Positions 24,551 to 32,822 of a stretch of DNA of 32,906 nt are shown in pieces. Origin of the DNA: Candidatus Methanoxibalbensis ujae (GTDB lineage Archaea; Halobacteriota; Syntropharchaeia; Alkanophagales; Methanospirareceae); the NCBI GenBank assembly GCA_026134085.1, contig JAOQIN010000019.1:1-32906 (forward strand), given 5' to 3'. Under the pieces are notes generated by a model. It made no database searches. It was not told the DNA's origin and saw only the letters and a list, made by a program, of their open reading frames with translations. Position 1 is the stretch's first letter, and every line of letters starts with the position of its first letter. The position numbers and the translations under genes are program-made.

Positions 24551-25612
24551 TCACTCGCAGGGAGACTCCTCAATTTTCCTGATGATCTCATCCGTCATTT
24601 CGCTTGTCTTTGCGGAGCCGCCAATGTCGTATGTTATTTTCCTGCCTTCTGAGATCACTGCTTCAACTGCGTTTCTTATTTTTGATGCCTTCTCGTTTTC
24701 TCCAAGATATTCAAGCAGCCAGGCGCTTGCGAGGATCATCGCCGTGGGATTTGCAACATCACGACCTGCGTATTTGGGTGCAGAGCCATGAGCTGGCTCA
24801 AACATCGCGTAATTATCACCTATGTTGGCTGAAGGAATGAGGCCTATACTGCCGGCGAGCGCAGAACACTCCTCACTGATTATGTCCATGAACAGATTTG
24901 ATGATAAAAGCACCTTATGATTGAACCGTTGCGGATTTTTAATGAGCTGTTGTGCGATGTTATCTATGTGTATTTCCTCCAATCCGACATCAGGATGATT
25001 CCGCTGTGCTTCATATGCTGATTTCACAAAAATACCGCATGTCATCTTCAATATATTGCTTTTATGTATCACAACGACATCCCAACTTCTTTTCTCGGCC
25101 TCATTGAATGCGAACTCTGCTATTTTAACGGATGCACTCATAGTTATTTTGCGAATAGCAATGAAAACATCATCGCTGAGCTTTAATTCATGACCGAAAT
25201 AAAGTCCTTCTGTGGCTTCTCTCACGCATAAGCATTCAAAATCGCTTAATGCGAGAGGATTGCTGACATTTTTATATGTTTTTATGGGTCTCACATTTGC
25301 GAAGAGTGAGAATTGCTGTCTTATCGTGACTGCAACGCTCCTCGGCGAACCCTCACCGCCTGGCGTTGTCGTAGGGCCTTTGAGGCATGCATCGGATTCC
25401 TCCAGTATTTCAAATGTGTCATGGGGTATCAGGGAGTCTCCTCTGCATCCCTGCGACCTCCACCATCCCTCTCCGGCATCGCACATGATGAATTCAGCAT
25501 AGTCTGCTCCTCCGACAGCCTCTATCACACGCATTGCAGCATCCACAACCTCAGGTCCGATGCCATCTCCTCTGATTACCGCAACTTTCTTTTTCGCCAT
25601 TTCATTTTTCAT
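24551..25612 (-). CDS. Isocitrate/isopropylmalate dehydrogenase family enzyme
   Basis: A beta-decarboxylating dehydrogenase of 353 residues. It has VAVIRGDGIGPEVV at the N-terminus, KGPTTTPGGEGSPRSVAVTIRQ and FANVRPIK (substrate Arg residues), the catalytic Tyr in GLYFGHE and Lys in HKSNILKMT, a metal Asp in FMDIISEEC, and the cofactor loop HGSAPKYAGRDVANP. Lys-Tyr in that loop is the E. coli IDH pattern for NADP. Two positions differ from textbook IDH: Asn of the SxN motif is Ala (SVA), and the second metal Asp is Glu (DIISE). Substrate is therefore open: isocitrate, isopropylmalate or homoisocitrate. ATG 25612 or 25600 may be the start. It is divergent from metV. Confidence 0.85.
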   Translation of the reverse strand: MKNEMAKKKVAVIRGDGIGPEVVDAAMRVIEAVGGADYAEFIMCDAGEGWWRSQGCRGDSLIPHDTFEILEESDACLKGPTTTPGGEGSPRSVAVTIRQQFSLFANVRPIKTYKNVSNPLALSDFECLCVREATEGLYFGHELKLSDDVFIAIRKITMSASVKIAEFAFNEAEKRSWDVVVIHKSNILKMTCGIFVKSAYEAQRNHPDVGLEEIHIDNIAQQLIKNPQRFNHKVLLSSNLFMDIISEECSALAGSIGLIPSANIGDNYAMFEPAHGSAPKYAGRDVANPTAMILASAWLLEYLGENEKASKIRNAVEAVISEGRKITYDIGGSAKTSEMTDEIIRKIEESPCE

Positions 25613-25703
25613 ATTGTATTGAATTGAAAAGCTGAAGATAAGTTCAGCTGGGTGAGCGTGGAGAGAACCCGATGTTGGCGAGTGGATGCGGAAAAAAAAG
25701 CAA

Positions 25704-25712
25704 AAATTTTAT
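25704..25712 (+). promoter_or_regulatory. TATA box for metV
   Basis: AAATTTTAT ends 24 bases before ATG 25736, the spacing expected for a leaderless archaeal transcript. It lies inside the longer upstream reading frame, which argues against the GTG at 25652 being used. Confidence 0.45.
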
Positions 25713-25735
25713 TTGATGAAGTAGAAGCGGGAAAC

Positions 25736-26410
25736 ATGATTATAACGAAGGAGAAGCCCTTGGATGAGATTCTGGAATTATTGGAGCCTTTCAGCAAGGT
25801 GCTTGTTGTTGGCTGTGACGGTTGTGTGCAACCTCCGCGCGGGCTGAGAGAGGCGGAGACCTATGCGTCGCTTATAGAGATGGCGTCAAAGGCGCGCGGG
25901 AAGCAGATTGAGTGCAGTGCCATAACAGTTTCCCGGCAGTGCTGTGAGGAAGGACTTCCCAACTGGGTAAAGCCTGATGGATTTGATGCGATGCTTTCAA
26001 TGGCCTGCGGCATAGGTGTTCAGGTGATGAACATAATTTTCCCTGAGATACCGACATTTCCGGCGCAGAACACCGTTTTTATGGGTGCCGAGGAGAAGAG
26101 AGAGGGGCGCATGTATGAGCTCTGTCGTGCATGTGGCGACTGTGTTCTCGGCGAGACAGGGGGAATATGCCCGCGCACGAGGTGTGCAAAAGGACTCATG
26201 AACGGACCGTGTGGAGGATGCGTGGGTGGAAAGTGCGAGGTTACAGTTCAGATAAAGGACTGGAAGGGGGAGGTTGTGGAAGAAGTGCAAAACGATTGTG
26301 CGTGGTATCTCATATTCGAACGACTGAGGATGCTGGGCAGGGCAGACCTCTTCAGAAAACTCAGGGACCCGACGGATTTCGGCATATGGGTGCCTCCTCG
26401 CAGGATATGA
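25736..26410 (+). CDS. metV: MetV: Cys-rich partner of methylenetetrahydrofolate reductase
   Basis: A protein of the methylene-THF reductase C-terminal family (PF12225), about 224 residues from ATG 25736. The core is KPLDEILELLEPFSKVLVVGCDGCV, then RQCCEEG, ACGIGVQV, and a Cys cluster CRACGDC, CPRTRCAKGLMNGPCGGCVGGKC that would bind zinc or iron-sulfur clusters. In acetogens MetV pairs with MetF and is needed for the MetF reaction. The start is chosen because family members begin close to the KPLxEIL motif and a TATA box stands 24 bases upstream; the frame is open back to GTG 25652. metF follows after a repeat-filled 144-base spacer. Confidence 0.88.
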   Translation: MIITKEKPLDEILELLEPFSKVLVVGCDGCVQPPRGLREAETYASLIEMASKARGKQIECSAITVSRQCCEEGLPNWVKPDGFDAMLSMACGIGVQVMNIIFPEIPTFPAQNTVFMGAEEKREGRMYELCRACGDCVLGETGGICPRTRCAKGLMNGPCGGCVGGKCEVTVQIKDWKGEVVEEVQNDCAWYLIFERLRMLGRADLFRKLRDPTDFGIWVPPRRI

Positions 26411-26430
26411 GCAGCGTTTGGATGTGTGAG

Positions 26431-26511
26431 AGGCTGATGTGTGTGGTGTGTGAATGTGAGTGTGTGTGAGTGTGTGTGAGTGTGTGAGTGTGAGCGTGAG
26501 TTGAGTGGGTA
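26431..26511 (+). repeat. GTGTGAG simple repeat in metV-metF spacer
   Basis: A run of GTGTGTGAGTGTGTGAGTGTGAGC-like units, close in sequence to the array between rpoA1 and rpoA2. The metF ribosome site GAGGTGAT follows. Confidence 0.8.
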
Positions 26512-26554
26512 TGTGTTATGTGTATGAATGAATGTATGAAGAGGTGATATGAAG

Positions 26555-27490
26555 ATGGCAGAGAGGAAGGCATTTTCAGAGTTGATGAAGAAGATAGAGG
26601 CCGGAGAGTTTGTATATACAGGAGAACTGGAGCCACATCGCAGTATAGATATTTCTGATGTTGTGAGTTGGGCTAAGACGCTTAAGGAAACCGGGAGGAT
26701 AGTTGCCGCAAATGTCACGGACAATCCGAGAAGTGATTCTGCGATAAGCAGTTTGGTCGCATCATATCTCATTCAGAAGGAGACAGGTCTTGAGATGATA
26801 TATCAGCTGCGGACTGCGGACAGGAACAGGCTTGCACTGATCTCTGACATTCTGGGTGCTGCAGCGCTCGGTCTCAAGAACATTCTCGCACTCACAGGTG
26901 ACCACACGAAAACAGGCACAACACCGAGCGCAAAGCCTGTATTTGACCTTGACGGAACGAATCTGATAAGGCTTGTGAGGTCTCTTGTTGACGAAGGTAA
27001 GGATCTCTGGGGAAACGAAATACATGGGCCTCGTCCTGAGCTGAACGTGGGAGGTGCGGGAAATCCCGGAATGGAGCCCCTTGAGGCGGAGGTGTTCAAG
27101 CTTGAGCGAAAGGCGGAGGCGGGTGCTGACTTCTTCCAGACGCAGGTGGTGTTTGATGCAGAGGTCGCTCGCAGGTTTTTGAGGGCGATAGAGCACATCG
27201 GAGTCCCGACACTCATAGGTATATTTCCGCCTCGCACATATGCACAGGCTGAGTTCTTTGATAAGTTCGTTCCCGGCGTATCGGTTCCTCGCGAATTCAT
27301 GGAGAAGTTTGCAAAACTGAAAGAACTGCCTAAGGAAAAGCGAAAAGAGAAGATAAACGAGTTCAATGTGGATTACTTCGTGTCATTTATCAAAGAGATA
27401 AAGAAGGAGAAGGCATGTGCCGGATGCCATATAATGGCGGTCGGATATCCGGATGTCATAGGCCCCATAATTGAGGGTGTTGAGAAGTGA
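26555..27490 (+). CDS. metF: Methylenetetrahydrofolate reductase family protein MetF
   Basis: A TIM-barrel flavoprotein of 311 residues that interconverts methylene- and methyl-pterin. Seen: the active-site Glu region FVYTGELEPHRS, AANVTDNPRSD, the GLKNILALTGDH strand typical of MetF, NVGGAGNPG, GADFFQTQVVFD and PTLIGIFPPRTYAQAEFF. In ANME-1 and relatives MetF is proposed to replace the F420-dependent Mer in the methyl branch, acting on tetrahydromethanopterin. Whether this one uses that pterin or folate cannot be read. ATG 26555 has GGTGAT six bases upstream; ATG 26549 is an alternative. It lies between metV and the GltD-HdrCD-like fusion, all on one strand. Confidence 0.92.
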   Translation: MAERKAFSELMKKIEAGEFVYTGELEPHRSIDISDVVSWAKTLKETGRIVAANVTDNPRSDSAISSLVASYLIQKETGLEMIYQLRTADRNRLALISDILGAAALGLKNILALTGDHTKTGTTPSAKPVFDLDGTNLIRLVRSLVDEGKDLWGNEIHGPRPELNVGGAGNPGMEPLEAEVFKLERKAEAGADFFQTQVVFDAEVARRFLRAIEHIGVPTLIGIFPPRTYAQAEFFDKFVPGVSVPREFMEKFAKLKELPKEKRKEKINEFNVDYFVSFIKEIKKEKACAGCHIMAVGYPDVIGPIIEGVEK

Positions 27491-27594
27491 CTGCAGCACC
27501 CTATCTCCTCCCCTTTCTTTCTCTTTCTCCTTCATTTCTCCTTGTTCTCTTCTGTTCATTCACATGATGGCAATATGGTGATGATGGTGGTAAT

Positions 27595-30447
27595 ATGGTG
27601 ACCGAGCGATTTGCGTATTTCAAACGTTTTGAGATGGATGATCTCACCATTGACCGTGAGATTCCGAGATGCATATCAGCGTGCCCTGCGGGTTGTGATG
27701 TTAGGGGTTACATAAAGCTGATCGCTGAGCGGCGTTATGAGGATGCTTATGAGCTGATTCAGGAGAAAGTAACGCTGCCAGCTACAATCGGGCGTATCTG
27801 CTACCATCCATGTGAGATTGCGTGCAGACGTGCGTTTTACGATGAACCCGTCGCTATTGCAGCGCTCAAAAGATTTGTGGGGGACATGTATCTCAGCAGC
27901 AGGTCCAATAAGTCTCAAAAGAAGACAGAAAACATCTCTGAAGGCTCTGCAAGCAGAGCGGAAAGTGGAGCAGAAAGCGGAAAGAGGGTTGCGGTTATCG
28001 GCGCAGGACCTGCAGGTCTCACAGCAGCATACAGGCTTGCGAAAAAAGGGCATTCAGTCAGGATATTTGAGAGGTTGCCAGTTGCTGGAGGAATGCTCGT
28101 CGCTGGAATCCCTCCTTACAGGCTGCCGAGAGATGTTCTGAACGCGGAAATAGAAGATCTGTGGCGAAAAACCGATGGAAGAGTGAAGATTGAATATGGA
28201 GTTGATGTTGATGAGGAGATGTTCAGGAGGATATGCGAAGAATATGATGCTGTTTTTGTTTCTGTTGGAGCACATAGGAGCAGGGTTATGGGAATAGAGG
28301 GTGAGGATAAGGAAGGAGTTTTCAACGGTGTGGATTTTCTCAGAGATTTCAACATACGAAATATCAATCCTGTGAATGGGAAGAGGGTTGTTGTTGTTGG
28401 CGGAGGAAATGTTGCGATAGATGTTGCCCGCACCTCTCTCAGGGCTGGAGCTCGTGATGTCACAATAGTGTACAGGAGAAGCAGAGAGGAGATGCCCGCA
28501 AGAGAGGAGGAGGTGAAAGAGGCAGAGGAAGAAGGAGTGAAATTCATTTTTCTCGCAAATCCAATACGCATAATAGGAGAGAGAAGAGTTGAGAAAATAG
28601 AACTTATAAGGATGAAACTTGGAGAAAAAGATGAGAAAGGCAGAAGAAAACCTTTTCCCGTGAAGGGATCAGAGTTCATGATTGACGCTGATATATTTAT
28701 AACGGCCATAGGACAGGAATCGGATCTCAGCTTCCTGAACGGAAGTGGAGTCCCCCGTGATAAGTTCATAAAAACAGATGAAAATGGATATACAGGCGTG
28801 AAAAACATATTTGCAGGAGGTGACTGCGTGAGAGGTCCTGCGTTTGCGATAGATGCAATTGCAGATGCCAATCGTGTGGCAGAAGCAATTCACAGCATGC
28901 TGACAAGGGGGAAGATTGAAGTTTTTGACGAGAGCGTGGGGGCTGTCTTCGCGGGGACTGGTGTGGCAGGTGCGACGCCTGTGTCAGCGGTGCCTGAAGA
29001 AGCGGAGCAACACTTCCGCAACGAGCTCTGGCTTGAGGCGTCTTTTGGTGCGATTCGGAAAGAAAGCAGGCGTGAGATGCCCGTGCTCGCAGCTGACGAG
29101 CGTGTCCGCGGTTTCTCAGAGATATGCCTCGGATTAAGCGAGGAGGACGCGCTGGCTGAGTCTGATAGGTGTTTGCGCTGCCGGAGCTGCATGCTGAGCG
29201 TTGGGAGAGGGGCTGCGTTGATGGATGTTCACGCTGTTTCATATGCCGTTGAGGGTGTGGCGAGAGGCGTGAACAAGTGTGCGGAGTGTGGGGAGTGCAC
29301 TGCCATATGTCCTGTGACAGCGATTGAACCGCTTTTCAGTCCGAGAAAGATTGCGGGCATATCACTGATGGAGCAGACGAGAAAGCTGCTTGATGAGGAT
29401 GTGATATGGTTATGTGTCTCATGCGGCGTATGCAATGCAATATGCCCGTATGGTGTTGATTTCGTGGGATTCATGCAGAATCTGCGGAAATTCGCATTTC
29501 TCGCTGGAAATGTGCCGCATTATGAAAATGGAAAGGTTTCCGCTGTTGAGATAGGGAAGGGGAGTGAAGGAAAATCAGAGACAGCGGAGAGAGAGAAGAG
29601 GGAGAGCAGAGGAGAGCATATCCGATTCAAGTGGCTGCACGGTCATAATGCGAAAGTTGCAGAGGAAGGAGATGTTTATTATTTTGCAGGCTGCCTATCG
29701 CTTTTGAGCAGCATATATGCGGAGCGTGAGGAGCTGCGCCTTGAGGAAATTGCGCGTTCTGCAGTTCGTCTTCTCAACGAAGTTGGAGTTGTTCCCGCAA
29801 TCAGCATGGAGGAGCGCTGCTGCGGTCATGACATTCTGTGGGCAGGTGATGAGGAGAGATTCAAGGAGCTCATGCGTGCGAATATCGCAGCCATAAAAAA
29901 GAGCGGTGCGAAGGTCGTTGTATTCACATGCGCTGAGTGTCTGCGGACATTTGAGATAGATTACAGAAGATTTGCAGCGGAAGAGGGAATAGAGATGGGA
30001 TTCAAATGCATGCACATATCTGAATTCCTCATTGAGCGCTCAGAAGCGGTGGCAAAGAAAGCGGCGGAGAAGCGCAGTGACATCATCATCACATATCATG
30101 ATCCATGCAGATTGCGACATCTTCGCATTTATGAGCAACCGCGTGAATTGCTACGCATGATCGCTGAAGTGAGGGAGATGGAGCATCACAGGGAAAGAGG
30201 ACTCTGCTGCGGTGTTGGCTCAATGATCACATGCGGAGCAGTCGCGAGAGTTATGCAGGCACAGAGACTTGATGAGGCTGAGAGGACTGGTGCTGAGAAA
30301 TTGGTGGTCGCCTGCCCGAAATGCTGGATCCATTTTGACTGCGCTGTATCAGCGCTCGGAAGGAAAATACGCATTGAAGACTTCACAATCACAATCGCAA
30401 ATGCCCTGCTCAAAAGTGGAAACGACAGAAACTTGAGGTTGGGATAG
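27595..30447 (+). CDS. GltD-like NAD(P)H oxidoreductase fused to HdrC/HdrD-like domains
   Basis: A 950-residue soluble redox fusion. Residues 1-100 are a GltD-type [4Fe-4S] domain (Cys 26, 30, 34, 69, 73, 77). About 128-440 are FAD and NAD(P)H Rossmann domains (VIGAGPAGLTAAYRL; VVVGGGNVAIDVARTS; GVKNIFAGGDCVRGPAFAID). About 525-635 hold HdrC-like clusters (CAECGECTAICP and CVSCGVCNAICPYG). The C-terminal 250 residues contain two CCG domains as in HdrB/HdrD (FAGC...RCCGHD...CAEC and DPCR...LCCGVG...CPKC), which bind non-cubane [4Fe-4S] centres. It probably passes electrons between NAD(P)H and a disulfide or protein partner. The 104-base gap after metF has a pyrimidine-rich run. A role as redox partner of MetFV is inferred from position. 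Confidence 0.88.
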   Translation: MVTERFAYFKRFEMDDLTIDREIPRCISACPAGCDVRGYIKLIAERRYEDAYELIQEKVTLPATIGRICYHPCEIACRRAFYDEPVAIAALKRFVGDMYLSSRSNKSQKKTENISEGSASRAESGAESGKRVAVIGAGPAGLTAAYRLAKKGHSVRIFERLPVAGGMLVAGIPPYRLPRDVLNAEIEDLWRKTDGRVKIEYGVDVDEEMFRRICEEYDAVFVSVGAHRSRVMGIEGEDKEGVFNGVDFLRDFNIRNINPVNGKRVVVVGGGNVAIDVARTSLRAGARDVTIVYRRSREEMPAREEEVKEAEEEGVKFIFLANPIRIIGERRVEKIELIRMKLGEKDEKGRRKPFPVKGSEFMIDADIFITAIGQESDLSFLNGSGVPRDKFIKTDENGYTGVKNIFAGGDCVRGPAFAIDAIADANRVAEAIHSMLTRGKIEVFDESVGAVFAGTGVAGATPVSAVPEEAEQHFRNELWLEASFGAIRKESRREMPVLAADERVRGFSEICLGLSEEDALAESDRCLRCRSCMLSVGRGAALMDVHAVSYAVEGVARGVNKCAECGECTAICPVTAIEPLFSPRKIAGISLMEQTRKLLDEDVIWLCVSCGVCNAICPYGVDFVGFMQNLRKFAFLAGNVPHYENGKVSAVEIGKGSEGKSETAEREKRESRGEHIRFKWLHGHNAKVAEEGDVYYFAGCLSLLSSIYAEREELRLEEIARSAVRLLNEVGVVPAISMEERCCGHDILWAGDEERFKELMRANIAAIKKSGAKVVVFTCAECLRTFEIDYRRFAAEEGIEMGFKCMHISEFLIERSEAVAKKAAEKRSDIIITYHDPCRLRHLRIYEQPRELLRMIAEVREMEHHRERGLCCGVGSMITCGAVARVMQAQRLDEAERTGAEKLVVACPKCWIHFDCAVSALGRKIRIEDFTITIANALLKSGNDRNLRLG

Positions 30448-30620
30448 CTTTTTAAAAGCACCCAGTAAATTCTCAGTTCTCTTTCCCTGTCACCTTAAAT
30501 CTGTCTGTCAGTATGTGCGGATAATCCATTCACCGAACAGATCGGCAGGGAACCCGGAGATGAGAGCCTATATATGTGCTATGCTCATTGTTGGTATGCA
30601 GGTATATAAAGTCCGAGCGT

Positions 30621-30655
30621 AGCGGGGATTTGGGCGAAACGAAGTGATACCCGCT
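30621..30655 (-). repeat. attC-like palindromic repeat, copy A
   Basis: AGCGGG (30621-30626) pairs with CCCGCT (30650-30655). The part from 30628 (ATTTGGGCGA...GAAG.GA...TACCCGCT) matches copy B at 32782-32815 at 24 of 28 positions, apart from one six-base gap. It is given as minus strand because the GCGGGTAT form then faces the same way as the small genes here. Confidence 0.55.
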
Positions 30656-30684
30656 TGGTTTATTCCACCTCATCACCTTTATCA

Positions 30685-30710
30685 TCTCCAATATAAATCT
30701 CCAATATAAA
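30685..30710. repeat. 13-bp direct repeat
   Basis: TCTCCAATATAAA occurs twice in tandem without a gap. No associated gene. Confidence 0.8.
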
Positions 30711-30901
30711 TGGAATCTATGTATTTACATATATTCGGACAGAAATGCCGCTCAATCGTGCTCAAAACTTGAATCTTTTCTATGTTTTTTTCTATTTTTT
30801 ATTTTTTAGCTTTGATCCAAGGTCCATATGGGATAAAGTGAAGGGATATGTCCGTGTGGTTTGTAATAAAAATATTTTCAACCTCGAAGGAAGCGTCGGG
30901 C

Positions 30902-31117
30902 TCAGATCGTTCGTCTTCTTTGAAATGAACTGTTAAATCTGGTCCCTTCCCCAGCAAATTGCTTGAATCCCAAAGCTTCTAATTTCCACAAAATTGCAGG
31001 TGTGTCTGTTTCATTCTCTGTCTGTTTCATTCTCAGGCACTCTGAGAAGTCTAACGGCCTTATTACGGAAGTAAACACTGATCCTTTAACTATAGTTTTT
31101 TTCGCGATTTTTAACAT
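30902..31117 (-). CDS. Possible 71-residue hypothetical protein or fragment
   Basis: Minus-strand frame with GCGGAGG directly before the ATG (spacing is too short for a good ribosome site). Its middle and C-terminus (TPAILWKLEALGFKQFAGEG) read like real protein. There is no family I recognise. It follows another short frame (31168-31272), so both may be debris. Confidence 0.25.
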   Translation of the reverse strand: MLKIAKKTIVKGSVFTSVIRPLDFSECLRMKQTENETDTPAILWKLEALGFKQFAGEGTRFNSSFQRRRTI

Positions 31118-31167
31118 CCTCCGCAGTTTCCTTCCTCTTTTCAGGTATTTGTCTAAATTTAATAAAT

Positions 31168-31272
31168 TTAAGATGACGTTCCACTGGCGAGTTCTCTTAC
31201 GGACCCTTTAAATAGATCGGCAATTGCTGAATCAACAATATCTGTATGTGATATATTCATCGCGAATTTCAT
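31168..31272 (-). CDS. Possible 34-residue fragment
   Basis: ATG 31272 (or 31260) to TAA 31168, reading SHTDIVDSAIADLFKGSVRE near its middle, an amphipathic stretch that looks protein-like. There is no clear ribosome site and no family match. Probably a remnant. Confidence 0.2.
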   Translation of the reverse strand: MKFAMNISHTDIVDSAIADLFKGSVRELASGTSS

Positions 31273-31470
31273 CACACTCAACTATCAAACAGCATTTGCT
31301 ATTGCCGGGATTGGCAACCCCTAACTGTCCACTCCCTATAAGATTCCAGCTGAGATAAGAACCGAAACTATCTGCATTAAGATGGATGTCTCTCAGACTA
31401 TATTTTATTTTTTTATCATTTCATGTGTAAATTGAAAGTTTTATCTTTCCAATGAGGAGGATGGCCGCCG

Positions 31471-31740
31471 TTATAGTTGTGCCCTTTTGATCCTTTGAAG
31501 TGGCTTCCCTCCTTTTTCAATTGCCTCCCAAGGTTCTTCAACCATGAAGTGCTCCTCCTCCACCAGTCCATGTTCTCTACCAGGAAAACTCATCAGCTTC
31601 TATACCCACCCACTATCCCAGAAAATCCCAAGTCTAATATTTCCATATTCAGGATGAACATAATATCCAACTTTAATGTTTTTAGCTCTTACTTCTCTCG
31701 ACGCTGCATTTGAAGTTCTCTTAGAAGATATGTGCCCCAT
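31471..31740 (-). pseudogene. ORF interrupted by one in-frame TAG
   Basis: ATG 31740 opens a 46-codon frame (AKNIKVGYYVHPEYGNIRLG, IFWDSGWV) ending in TAG at 31600-31602. The same frame then stays open for 42 more codons (REHGLVEEEHFMVEEPWEAI) to TAA 31471. Both halves look like coding sequence. The simplest reading is a nonsense mutation; readthrough as pyrrolysine is an untested alternative. Confidence 0.4.
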
Positions 31741-31843
31741 CTTTTATAGTTTGACTCATGCATCAATATTTCAGCTCCGGTTCGCTTAGAAGAGCCCCAG
31801 CCACGAAGTGGCGAAGAGTTGCGAGCTCGCCCTTTTTCTCATC

Positions 31844-32214
31844 TCAATCACTCCTTAGAACAATGGTTTTGGCTATTCTATCTCCCAATCTCTGCTTTTT
31901 GATATTGCTATCGGAATTATGCCCACTAAATAAAAAACAAGTCCATCGACAATCCGAAGTCCCAACCTCTCAAATCCCCGTTTTCCTTCTTTACTCTGAT
32001 TTTGCAATGAGGGTAGCTCCAATGGTTCCTTCAAGTGCTATCATCTATGAGATGAAATAAAGAAGATGAAGTAAAGAGCCAAAAAAGATAAACAAATAAT
32101 GTGAGTGACAAAGGTCACACTCGGATCAGGAATATGCCTTAAGTACCAAACACCAAGAAATGAAAGCGAATAAAGCAAATAGAAAAGCGTTGTGATATAA
32201 GCGAGTGCTCTCAC
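31844..32214 (-). pseudogene. RDD-family membrane protein, frameshifted
   Basis: The first frame (GTG 32214 to TGA 32041, 57 codons) encodes two membrane segments (ALAYITTLFYLLYSLSFLGV; ICLSFLALYFIFF) and has AAGGAG ten bases before the GTG. Downstream, pieces in shifting frames match the rest of an RDD protein: LEGTIGATLIAK, VKKENGDL, RLGLRIVDGLVFYLVGIIPI, and KKQRLGDRIAKTIVL. At least three indels are needed to join them. If not a pseudogene, the 57-residue piece could be a small two-helix protein on its own. It lies 27 bases behind the PH-like gene. Confidence 0.5.
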
Positions 32215-32241
32215 CCGCTTGATACTCCTTATCCTCCATAC

Positions 32242-32658
32242 TCATTCTCCTTTCAAATGTGATTTCAATTTTTCAAAAACTTCTTTATTGTCGGAAGTCC
32301 TCATTCCATATTTGTGATGAAAATTCGCAAAAAGATAGATTGTCTTTTCTCCTTCTTCGGATTTGTATTTAATTCTAAGGGGTTTATTCCATGGAGCGCC
32401 TCTGTCCTCCCATCTAGTAAACACATCGTCAAATCCAAAATGAATGTCTGTAATTTTCTCAATTTCAACTTCCAACCTGAAATCTTTTTTCTCTTTCACA
32501 TCTCTTCCTGTAAATCTAATCTTCTGCTCAGTCAACTCCAGAACTCCCTCATATCTATGCAAGGGTTTCATAAAAGATGTATGTGCCTTTATCCAGTCCC
32601 AGAAGCTCCTGCTTTTTATGTCTTCCTCATACGCCATTAAAGTATTTTCCCATTTCAT
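32242..32658 (-). CDS. Small PH-like domain protein
   Basis: 138 residues, soluble and charged, with a beta-rich pattern resembling bacterial PH-like domains: YEGVLELTEQKIRFTGRDVK, KITDIHFGFDDVFTRWEDRG, APWNKPLRIKY, KTIYLFANFHHKYGMRTSDN. Function unknown. Start ATG 32658 is chosen over 32679 because AAGGAGGT sits seven bases upstream of it. A TATA-like AATTTAAAAA lies about 35-45 bases upstream. It is followed in the same direction by the RDD-family remnant, a plausible former partner, and preceded by attC-like copy B. Confidence 0.75.
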   Translation of the reverse strand: MKWENTLMAYEEDIKSRSFWDWIKAHTSFMKPLHRYEGVLELTEQKIRFTGRDVKEKKDFRLEVEIEKITDIHFGFDDVFTRWEDRGAPWNKPLRIKYKSEEGEKTIYLFANFHHKYGMRTSDNKEVFEKLKSHLKGE

Positions 32659-32730
32659 TTTGATGACCTCCTTTCTCATAATAATTCATTTTTTAAATTT
32701 AATTCCTTTAGGAGGGCTCGCAATTTCCGA

Positions 32731-32822
32731 TAACGGATTGCGGACATACGAATTTCGGCTTTGCCGAATTTAGGCTGCCGAATTTGGGCGATGTGAAGCG
32801 AACTGCATACCCGCTGTTAGGC
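32731..32822 (-). repeat. attC-like palindromic element, copy B
   Basis: On the minus strand it begins GCCTAAC (matching the integron R'' consensus RYYYAAC) and ends CCGTTA. Inner arms GCGGGTATGC and the inverse of GCGGACATACG resemble each other, and the centre has TTCGGC/GCCGAA. It is about 92 bases, within the attC size range. The right-hand box departs from GTTRRRY after GTTA. No integrase is in the window. Confidence 0.4.

Larger units (their letters stand above)
30448..32040. other. Decayed, gene-poor region
   Basis: No intact gene recognised in about 1.6 kb. It has two TATA-like boxes near the start (CTATATATG at 30569, GTATATAAAG at 30602), a 13-bp direct repeat (30685-30710), an attC-like hairpin copy and several short minus-strand frames that look like pieces of proteins, listed separately. 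Base composition is more AT-rich than the genes to the left. Confidence 0.5.

Noticed and set aside
24294-24791. Plus-strand frame of 165 codons after the flavodoxin remnant
   Set aside because: Its second half is antisense to the dehydrogenase gene and the first half has no family pattern.
26248-26772. Minus-strand frame with a long His-Thr repeat over the metV-metF gap
   Set aside because: Complement of the GTGTGAG simple repeat, antisense to metV and metF, with no other support.
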